NCBI GenBank assembly: GCA_039545355.1
Contig: BCJJ01000104.1
Location: 1-19,087, forward strand
Reading direction: 5' to 3'
DNA from: Trichosporon coremiiforme
Taxonomy: Eukaryota > Basidiomycota > Tremellomycetes > Trichosporonales > Trichosporonaceae
DNA: 19,087 bases
Of this stretch, positions 1 to 7,322 are shown piece by piece. Position 1 is the stretch's first letter; each line of letters opens with the position of its first letter. The translations under genes and the position numbers were made by a program. The notes beneath the pieces were generated by a model. That model was given only the letters and a program-made list of their open reading frames with translations, did no database searches and was not told the DNA's origin.

Positions 1-272
1 CTCCATTACTGTATACCCCGCACACACTATTTCCCGCCTGGCCCCAAAACACACGCCTAGCAGGTGTATCAACAGACACGGACTTTAATGCCCATAACAG
101 ACGGACTTTCGATCCCTTACGTAGTCACCGAGTCCCCCCCCCCTCCTTCCCTGTCAGAAACCTTCCCCTTGCATGCTATATAGCCCCACACTTGGATTAG
201 TGAGTTAAGTAGATTAGCACATTCGCAAATGGCCGGGTGCCTCTTGAATGCATTCGTTGTTCGCGCGTGGTG
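1..272. other. Left-edge intergenic DNA downstream of the dehydrogenase gene
   Basis: No reading frame with coding character is visible here. It contains a C-rich run near 136-145 and a palindromic CTATATAG near 177-184. That element could be a TATA box for a gene to the left or a 3' processing element; neither can be shown. The stretch most likely holds the 3' UTR of the minus-strand dehydrogenase. Confidence 0.5.
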
Positions 273-1376
273 TTACAACTTGGAACTCCTGCTCTCCTTT
301 TTACCGGACGAGTACTGCTGTGAGCATTGTAATAGAGTTAATGTTATGTTACTCACGTCATAGAAACCCTTGCCAGACTTGCGCCCGATCTCTCCCTTCT
401 TGACCATGTCTGCCATCATCTTGGTCGGGGCGACGAGCTCTTCAGGCAGTAGTCCCCGTTTGGCATACTCCTGCCACCCGAGTGTGAGGTAGTGCGTCGT
501 GTCGATGCCGGTCAGGTCGAACAGCTCGAGCGGTCCCATGGGGTACCCTGCGCCCAGCTTCATGGCGGTATCGATGTCCTCTGCGGTCGCGTCTCCGCGC
601 TCGAGCATGCGCACGACTTCAACTACCCATCAGTCCAGCCCGCACTCGCAACTCACGTTTATACGGCACGTTGAGGCGGTTCATGATGAACCCGGGCGTG
701 TCCTTACACTTAACTGGCGTCTTGCCAAGCCTTTTGGCAAGGTCGTACAAGAGGTCAAAGCTCTCCTCGCTGATCTCCTCTGTCCGCGGCACTTCAACCA
801 GTTTCATAACAGGCACAGGGTTGAAGAAGTGCAGTCCGCCGAAACGCGCCTTGCGCTCCGGACTGACCTTTTGGGCAATCTCGGAGATCAGCAGGCCAGA
901 CGTGTTGCTTGCGAACACGGCCGAGGGCGGCGCAAGAGAGTCAAGCGACGCAAACAGATCCTGCTTCGCCGAGAGCTTTTCCACGATCGCCTCGAGGACG
1001 ACCTGCGCGTCTTTGACTGCTGTTGCGGGGTCTGTTGTTGTTTTGATGTTGCCGAGAACCCGTTTCGAGAATCCGTCAATGTCCTCGGGGGCAAGCTTTT
1101 TCGCAACTCGTGGGACGCTCTTTGAGATGATGTCGAGGCCATTCCTAAAGTCAGTCAAGCTCGATAAAATACATACGCAAGAGCCTTGTCCGTCACGTCT
1201 GTCAGAGTCACCTCGATACCAGCCTGCGCGGCAACTTGCGCGATACCGGCTCCCATGAGCCCGGCGCCGAAGACGGTGAGCCGCTTGATGTCCGCGGCGG
1301 GGCCGATGTGCGTCATAGTGGAAAGGAGACGCGTTACCTGTTGTGTTCGTGCAATGCGAGCTGTTCGGAGAAGCAT
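273..1376 (-). CDS. 3-hydroxyacyl-CoA dehydrogenase (short-chain, beta-oxidation) with mitochondrial-like presequence and C-terminal SKL
   Basis: It oxidises L-3-hydroxyacyl-CoA to 3-ketoacyl-CoA with NAD+, the third step of fatty-acid beta-oxidation. Exons are 1376-1177, 1144-657, 622-357 and 317-273 (or 314-273), giving 332 (or 331) residues. Introns are 32, 34 and 39 (or 42) nt. A Rossmann NAD motif GAGLMGAGIA lies at about residues 37-46. FASNTSGL and GLHFFNPVPVMKLVEV follow, giving a His172/Glu184 dyad spaced 12 residues apart as in the animal enzyme, then DTPGF and GDATAEDIDTAMKLGAGYP near the C-terminus. The N-terminus (MLLRTARIARTQQ...) is Arg-rich and has no acidic residue in its first 20 positions, like a mitochondrial presequence. 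A second Met lies at residue 21 just before the conserved domain. The protein ends in SKL, a canonical PTS1 peroxisomal signal. The enzyme assignment is firm; dual localisation is inferred. Confidence 0.93.
315..320 (-). other. Tandem NAGNAG splice acceptor of the last dehydrogenase intron
   Basis: On the minus strand the acceptor reads CAGCAG. Use of the first AG gives a 39-nt intron and includes a Gln; use of the second gives a 42-nt intron without it. Both keep the frame and the SKL terminus. The intron has no in-frame stop, so retention would also keep SKL. Confidence 0.6.
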
Positions 1377-1682
1377 AATGCGATGTAGAACGATTAGTGC
1401 GCGTCGGAATGCAAGTCGGTCGTCGGCATCTCGGCTTCATGATCGGCGATCGCCGACTGCCCACCGCTGACAATCCGCCACCGTCTTGCACCAACCTTAC
1501 GTACGGTACTTACGGCCGTGCTCGCATCCTTTGCATTTGTTTGCATACCAATTATTCAACTACGACATTAAGCAGACATTACTTCTTCAACGCATTTTGC
1601 TCATTTCGCATTGTCTAAGACAATTGAGGGAACGCCGCTGCGTGCCGCCGCGTGGGAACGGCCGCTATCCCACGGCAGCTGC
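1377..1682. other. Intergenic region: dehydrogenase promoter and cyclophilin 3' flank
   Basis: This 306-nt stretch lies between two minus-strand genes. I see no coding exon, RNA gene or clear repeat. It should contain the dehydrogenase promoter and the cyclophilin 3' UTR; I could not identify a specific oleate-response or other regulatory site. Confidence 0.5.
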
Positions 1683-3027
1683 TCAGACCTGGCCCTGCGC
1701 CGGCTGTGCCTGCGGCGGGTCCGGGAAACGGTCCGTCAGCGGCGCCGCCTGCCCTTGCTGCTCGGGCGCGAGCTGCTGAGCAGAGACAGGCGCCTGGCCC
1801 TGTTGGTGGAGCTGCTGGCCTTGCTGGATGCCCCGCTGGGGAATGCCCTGCTGAATACCTTGCTGGGGAACTCCTTGCTGAACGCTCTGCTGAGCAATAC
1901 CTTGCTGGCCGGGGATCTGCTGACTAGCAACTTCCTGCCGAGCAACTCCCTGCTGAGGGACGCCCTGCTGGACGCCCTGCCCGGCTACTCCGCCGGCCAC
2001 GCCCTGCTGACCAGCGCCGACGCCCTGGCTGGGAATCTGCTGCTGACCAGGGGGAAGGGCATGCTGGGGCTGATTCGTGTGCTCCTGCGGCAACGCGTGC
2101 GGAGACTGGTTGACGTTCTGCTGAGGAAGCGCGTGCTGGGGCTGGTTGACGTGCTCGGTGGGGAGGGCAGCACCCTGCTGCTGCTGAGCGGCGTGCTGGC
2201 CTGCGAGACCGGCAGCACCGGCGGCGCCACCAGCGGCGGCACCGGCACCAGCGGCAGCTCCAGCACCGTGGCGCTGGTCGTCGGACGTGTTCATGGCCTG
2301 CTGGCCGGGCGCGGGGCCGTCGCCGCCGCACGCGACGATACCGACGACCTCGGTGGGACTGGCGTCAGCTGAATCGTACCTTTCGCTTACCGCTCCCCGG
2401 CAACCGGGACGGCCTCAATCTTCTTCACGACGTCCCATCCGCCGATGACGCGGCCGAACACGACGTGCTTGCCGTTCAGGAACTCGGCCTCGCCGAGCGT
2501 GATGAAAAATTGGCACCCGTTCGTGTTGGGTCCTTGGTTCGCCTGGCGTCAGCGTGCAAGGCAAGGTGACTCACCATCGAGACGAGTCCCTTGGCGCTGT
2601 GAGGAATGTTGAAGTTCTCATCTGGGAACGGCCCGCCGTAGATGGACCAAATGCCCGTGCCGTCGCCGTTGATGATGTCGCCGCCCTGGACCGTGAAGCC
2701 GGGCACGACGCGATGGAATGTTGCGCGCTCGTAGCTGCGCCCGCACTCGCCGGTGCACAGCTGGCGGAAGTTCTCCGCGGTCCTGGGAGTCAGCTAGGAT
2801 GGAATAATGGCGCACTTTGGGACAATGTCGGAGAAGAGTTCTGATGTCAGCGCTGGCAGCATAAACGACGTACCAATCTCAATGCGCTTGGAATCGTTGG
2901 ACTCCTCGCCACGCACAACATCGATCCACACCTTGGGCCGGACGACACCCTCGGGTGCGTTCAGGCTCTTGTGCAGGTTGGGCGGGAGAAAGTGCTTGTG
3001 CAGGCTCTGCTTGACTTTGTTCAGCAT
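1683..3027 (-). CDS. Cyclophilin-type peptidyl-prolyl isomerase with a long Gln/Gly-rich repeat tail
   Basis: It is a cyclophilin fold peptidyl-prolyl cis-trans isomerase. Exons are 3027-2874, 2840-2816, 2782-2575, 2542-2391 and 2358-1683, giving 404 residues. The four introns are 33, 33, 32 and 32 nt. The isomerase domain spans about residues 32-192, with [39 protein letters not shown] and [10 protein letters not shown]. Using human CypA numbering (offset 29), the catalytic Arg55, Phe60, Gln63, Gln111, Phe113 and His126 are kept as R84, F89, Q92, Q140, F142 and H155. CypA Trp121 is replaced by Phe150. The first ~30 residues are a basic extension of unknown role. Residues ~195-404 are a low-complexity tail rich in Gln, Gly, Ala and Pro. 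The frame runs without interruption from the domain (VVGIVACGG) into the tail, so it is one protein and not two genes. The start at 3027 has a good context (ACCACCATG) and is the only suitable ATG. Confidence 0.92.
1806..2024 (-). repeat. Degenerate pentapeptide-like Q-rich repeats in the cyclophilin tail
   Basis: About 73 residues are built from variants of G-V/I-x-Q-Q, such as [22 protein letters not shown] and [13 protein letters not shown]. The DNA repeats a CTGCTG-type core at 15-nt spacing with many substitutions, so it is an old, diverged coding repeat and not a fresh microsatellite. Such Q-rich segments are often disordered or prone to condensation; that role is inferred. Confidence 0.8.
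2046..2150 (-). repeat. Three copies of a 12-residue [16 protein letters not shown] unit in the cyclophilin tail
   Basis: The units [24 protein letters not shown] and [12 protein letters not shown] follow one another in frame (36-nt period). They sit between an Ala/Gly-rich linker and the pentapeptide-like block. The Pro, His, Ala and Leu positions are conserved, suggesting a short linear binding motif or a recent internal duplication. Confidence 0.8.
2816..2840 (-). other. 25-nt coding micro-exon of the cyclophilin gene
   Basis: This exon encodes the LFSDIVP segment of the conserved [14 protein letters not shown] strand-helix motif and lies between two 33-nt introns. Removing both introns restores the family motif exactly and keeps the phase (1 to 2). 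Without either splice the domain is broken or extended. Confidence 0.85.
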
Positions 3028-3356
3028 GGTGGTGAATGATGGAGCGGAGATCAAAGAGTTGTTGAATCGATGTCTCCGGATGGAGCTGGAATCCTGAGAC
3101 CATTATATGGTCATCTGCTCGCGGTGCGTAGCATGAGAGGGCAGATACATCGCAGCAAGCGAGTGAGAGGAGAAATTGATCGGCTATTACCCACTCACAG
3201 GCTATGACGTAGTGCTTGCCGTGGTCGGGCATCTCGATCGGCGTCCCCCTATCATTGCCATCCGTTACACGCGATTACTCCACTTGTGCTCTAGAAGGAA
3301 ATACATTGTCTATACTGGACATCAAGAATAAATGCTGGTAATTAAAATACACCGGA
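3028..3356. other. Cyclophilin 5' leader and KCH1 3' flank, with a possible upstream ORF and leader intron
   Basis: No independent gene is evident. On the minus strand an ATG at 3232 opens MPDHGKHYVIA and runs into a GTGAGT donor at 3198. A possible acceptor (TCTCAG) ends at 3094. Splicing these would create a TGA across the junction, giving an 11-codon upstream ORF ahead of the ATG at 3027. This is a suggestion only; transcript ends are not visible. Confidence 0.3.
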
Positions 3357-5090
3357 CTACCACCCATGACTTTGTCGCGTCCGCGCAATCGTGGACACGG
3401 TCGCCTCGACGTAGCTCTGGTTCCCAGACGAAACAGCCGTCAGGCTGCCAGCCGAGTATTCGTAGTACTCTCGCTGGACAACGGGCGACTGGGCGCGAGG
3501 ATACCCGAGGCTAGCGGCTGGGGACTGCGACCGTCCATAGGCTTGCGTCTGGGGCGACTGCGGTCGTCCGAATGCCTGGTGCGTCGGCGAATAGATTTCT
3601 GAATAAGATGCTGGGGGCGGATAAGGTGGTGCCGGGCCCATGGCGGAAAGAGGATATGGGGGGGCGCCGGGCGCGGGAGCGGATTGCGGAGGGGACAACC
3701 GGCGCGTGTTCGGAGGGTAGGACAGTACCGGCGCTTCGTGCCCCAGGTTGCTGTCGTGGTCGTCGGTCGTGTAGGAGTCATAGATGTCGTCAAGGTTGGC
3801 GTGCTGGACCGGCGGCGCGGTGAGAGAAATCTCGGACGCATTCCAGTGGTTCGGGCCCTGGGTGATGCCACCTTTTGGCGCAGCCCAGTTGGGGCCGGGG
3901 GAGACGCGACCTCCAAGTGGGAGCGGCGGCTTCTCGTGCACGCTCCAATTGAGACCAGGGGACACACGGCCGCCTGGAGGTAGGGGCGGCTTCTCCTGGA
4001 GAACCCAGTTGGGTCCGGGAGACACGCGTCCGCCGGGCGAGACGACCGCGCCCGGGACAGGCGACCCGGACCGCAGGAGATTCGTCTTCGAACCGACGTT
4101 GTCGTCGTCCAGAGATATGTTTGGCAGAGTCGGACGGAGCAGCGCAGCGTCGACAATTTCGCCCGTGGCGACCTTGACTTTCCCGCCCATAGCGAGTTGC
4201 TGCTCGATCTTTGCGTTGCGCTTCATCCGGTCCTTTTGCAGGTTGCGCATGACCTTGCCGAGACGCTTGTCGACCTTGTGACAGACATACTCCTTCAGAT
4301 TACCCTGGATGTAACAAAGGAGGGGGAGGTAGAGAGCACCGGACAGCAGAATCTTGGCGAGGCCAAAGGCGAACAGGATGACAGTCGTCACCATGGCCCA
4401 GAACAGCAGCGCCGTGATCACCGAGTTGTCCCAGTACTGTGGCAGGTAGTCGAACGAAAAGTTGAAGTTTTTGGCGATCGTGTACAGGATGAGCGCGTTG
4501 ATGGACTGTCTCGGGCCGTCTGACAGGATGACTCGCTTCCAGTCCTGGAACGAGAAGAAGACAAAGAACGCGACGCTGTCTTTCTTCTTTTTCGATTCAC
4601 CGATGTGTCGGAAAAGACAGAACTTGTTGTAGTCGCGCACGGAAACCCAGCGGTTCGCCATGACGTTTGTGAAGCAGTAGGAGATGTCGCGGGTCGCGAT
4701 CACGCGGCTGGCACGGTACATTTCCCATCCCAGCAGGAGGAAGGAGAAGAAGATGCAGCCGCAGAACACCCACTTCGCGATGCCAAACTTGACAGTGATC
4801 GGACAGTTGCCGCTTTCGCGGCAGTGGTTGTCGGCGGAGGCGTAGACGGCGTTTGTCCAGTTTGTCGACACCAGCATGGTGACGGCCGTAAAGATGTCAA
4901 GGCCAAGGATGACGACGTCCTTTGCAATTGATCCGAACACTGCGAGCCACATGATTCTGGTCCAGCAATCATCGCGGCGGAACTCTTGTACGTCGACATA
5001 GTCCCACTGCCGTTAGCGTTGAAGCATCTTTGTGCTCACCTTGTAGTCCTGCACTGCTTCTCGCTTCCATTCCGACGAGCAGCAGCCCAT
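3357..5090 (-). CDS. KCH1: KCH1-type fungal potassium transporter
   Basis: It belongs to the fungal KCH1/KCH2 family, plasma-membrane proteins that promote low-affinity K+ uptake linked to Ca2+ signalling in yeast. Exons are 5090-5040 and 5006-3357 with a 33-nt intron, giving 566 residues. Family hallmarks are the MGCCS start, FRRDDCWTRI before the first membrane span, RDISYCFTN, VRDYNKFCLFRHI, DSVAFFVFFSFQDWKR and LSDGPRQSINALILY. Hydrophobic segments lie at about 37-62, 92-111, 211-233 and 236-250. Gly2 with Cys3/Cys4 fits N-myristoylation plus palmitoylation. From about residue 290 the protein is a Pro/Ser-rich cytoplasmic tail with repeats (20-residue GGRVSPGPNW units and R-x-QSP motifs). 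The short first exon was chosen because it supplies the family's conserved N-terminus and keeps the frame. Transport function is inferred from family membership. Confidence 0.88.
3867..4034 (-). repeat. 20-residue GGRVSPGPNW repeats in the KCH1 tail
   Basis: Units begin GGRVSPGPNW, GGRVSPGLNW and GGRVSPGPNW at an exact 60-nt period, with the third unit decaying after PNWAAPK. Each carries an SP site. The first two end in EKPPLPP and EKPPLPL, which resemble SH3-ligand cores. They are in frame within the cytoplasmic tail. Confidence 0.85.
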
Positions 5091-6482
5091 GATGAATTGT
5101 GAGAATCTCAACGTCGAGAGTAGTGTTTTGATGTCGAGGTAGGGGGACGTGCGGGGGATCGTTTGAGAGACTTGCACACAAACGGTAGCAACGGAAGGAT
5201 TATTGATCAGCCAGTGACCGGGCGTGTCTGCTAGCTGCCAGCAGCTAAGTCGTGCAGTGATTAAGAGGATGCGGTGACGGCTTCCAGCGCTCGTGTACCT
5301 CCTTTGTTATAGCGGGAGGTCGGGGAACAGTGCGTCGACCAGCGACGGGGGCGGGTGCGGGCGGGCCAGGGTGGAGGCTTCGACCGGCGAGGCACTCTTC
5401 GTTGTAGAGGATCGAGGTGAGATTAAGCGCGCATCAACGCTGTCAGTATCGGGACAGCAGAGTAACGAGTCGAGGGGAGGCCGAAGGAGTGTGAGGTAAG
5501 GAGAGACGACGAGTTGGGAGGTTTGTGTGACAGCAAAGAGGTGCTGGTACCACTGAATGAGGGCCGTGAACTGCGGCTGTGTTCAGGTCGGAAGGTGGTG
5601 CAAGATGCTCATTGTGAATGCTCGATGGCCCAGACCGGCCAGCCCAACAGGCATGCAGCTGCGCGGGGAAGCCAGGCGCGCGGTGGACAGCATGGACCTG
5701 GAACGCTGGACCCTCACGCCTCTGGCGCCTCGCACGCCGCACCCATCCCCCTCAATTCCTTCAAGTGCTCTAACGCGTTCGCCGACCCTGGACCCTGGCG
5801 CCCTTGGGTTCGTTTTGCAGTCCATCGGCCCGGTCCGCCCTGGCATTAGCCGCATCAGTCTTGGATCTGCCTGCATATGATCGGAGTCACCACGTGTGTC
5901 CCGCGGGCCTGCAAATATTGATCGCATTATTACGTCCATATGCACATCTTTGGCAACGATGCAACGACAGAAGACGAGCAGGGAGGCAGCACGAGGGCAG
6001 CTAGGGATCCGGAAGGACACCGAGTGGGGCGCAGGGTGGGGAAGGGCGCTCTCTACCGCGGTGCCCTCTACCGCATGTGGTGAAAGTGATCTGGCCGATC
6101 TGGGCGGGGGTGAACGGGCACCGAAAGGGAGTGCCGGGAGGTATTAGGAATGGAGGCACATCGCAGAGCGTATGCGATTTTTGCCACCGGCCGCGATGCT
6201 GAAGCATCCGCAACACCGATGCACTCGGCGTAGCAGGCAGGAATCTCAAGGATGTTGCTGGTTACTGCGGCGCTGCCCCCCAACGCCCCTACCTGTGCAG
6301 CCCGCTTCTGTGCTGCACAGACATAAAGATCATGCAGACGGATTGTCTATAGTGGGTCACCAGGTCAAACCCATGTTATTTCATTTGTCCCCGCGTCCCA
6401 CATGGCATTTTCACGACTCGACAGACTTGGTTGCACTTGCTCGACTGACTCGTCACACCACTCAATTCTTCACAACAACACA
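5091..6482. promoter_or_regulatory. 1.39 kb divergent intergenic region between KCH1 and the PDAP1-like gene
   Basis: This is the longest upstream region in the window apart from that before URA2. Short open frames on both strands lack family motifs, good starts or consistent splice signals, so I leave them out. It should hold the promoters of both flanking genes. A palindromic CACGTG E-box lies at 5891-5896. I found no tRNA, rRNA or clear repeat. A non-coding transcript cannot be excluded. Confidence 0.45.
5891..5896. promoter_or_regulatory. CACGTG E-box
   Basis: A perfect CACGTG palindrome lies about 0.8 kb upstream of KCH1 and 0.6 kb upstream of the PDAP1-like gene. In fungi this is the core site of bHLH factors such as Pho4, Cbf1 or SREBP-like proteins. 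A single 6-mer in 1.4 kb could be chance. Confidence 0.25.
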
Positions 6483-7257
6483 ATGGGACGTGGAGGATCT
6501 TCATCACGCGGAAGGGGGTGAGTATCTGCCTGCTTGCGACCGCGCTTTTACATGTTTGCGAGCTCTACGGCTCTACGTCTTCGCAGACCTGACTGATGAT
6601 CAGAAAGTTCAAGGTCGCCCGTGGAGGTGGTCGTCACTTTTCACGTGACCTCGACCCCCGGTTCCAGCAGCCCGTTGACTCGTCGTCCGAGGAGGAGTCT
6701 TCTGAGGAAGAGTCGTCTGAGGAGGACGAGGTTGACGCCAAGCTCGCGCCGTCGATGGCGGCGGTCAACCTGAAGCTCGGCAACACGGTCGCCGCCGACG
6801 AGCCGGACGAGGAGAACATGACGCGTGCGGAGCGCAAGGCTCTCAAGAAGAAGCAGGCCGAGGAGGCTGCGCAGAAGAAGGCGCAGAAGCTTGCTGCCGG
6901 CGAGGACGACTCGGAGGAGGACGACAGCGACGACGAGCTGCTCAATCCCTGGAAGAACCGCGGCCCGAGCCGACGAGAGCGGTGGGTGCGGCGTTGTAAA
7001 CAAAGCTGACAGTTAGTGAGGAGATGGCCAAGAAGGCAGCTCAGGAGCGTGCCGCCAAGGCCGCCGCCGCCGGCAAGACGGAGCAGGCCAAATCGGATCT
7101 CGCCCGTCTCCAAGAGATCCGCAGGAAGCGCGAGGCTGCCGCCGCCCAGCGCCTGGCCGAGCAGGAGGGTGAGTTGAACTGCAAGAGCCTCACTGACGGA
7201 GCAGAGGCCGCTCGTGAGGCTGCCGCCAAGAAGGAGAAGCAGGCCGCGAAGAAGTAG
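6483..7257 (+). CDS. PDAP1/PP28-like casein-kinase-substrate phosphoprotein
   Basis: It is related to the 28-kDa heat- and acid-stable phosphoprotein family (PDAP1/HASPP28), small charged proteins without a settled biochemical role. Exons are 6483-6517, 6604-6981, 7017-7168 and 7205-7257, giving 205 residues; introns are 86, 35 and 36 nt. The N-terminus is Gly/Arg/Ser-rich (MGRGGSSSRGRGKFKVARGG). A Ser/Glu tract (SSSEEESSEEESSEEDE) with many CK2-type sites follows at about 36-52, then Lys/Glu-rich coiled-coil-like sequence. The family core PSRRERE-EMAKKAAQ and AGKTEQAKSDLARLQEIRRKRE is near the C-terminus. In the 35-nt intron the first CAG is a decoy that would give a stop; the TTAG four bases later restores the family sequence. 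The final stop is 65 nt from the convergent eIF2B gamma stop. Confidence 0.87.
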
Positions 7258-7322
7258 AGTGTCTCTGTATTGTGCATGTTCTATAGATACTTGATGTCCA
7301 AGCAGCATAAAACAAGACCACC

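Noticed and set aside
2294..2358. Separate small gene starting at MNTSDD for the Q-rich protein
   Set aside because: The frame is open upstream and joins the cyclophilin through a 32-nt intron, giving the expected domain end ([15 protein letters not shown]) before the tail.
1611..2372. A Leu-rich 253-residue plus-strand frame opposite the cyclophilin tail
   Set aside because: Its [15 protein letters not shown] repeats are the reverse complement of the Gln/Gly repeats. The minus frame is contiguous with the isomerase domain through a good intron, so the tail is the real product.
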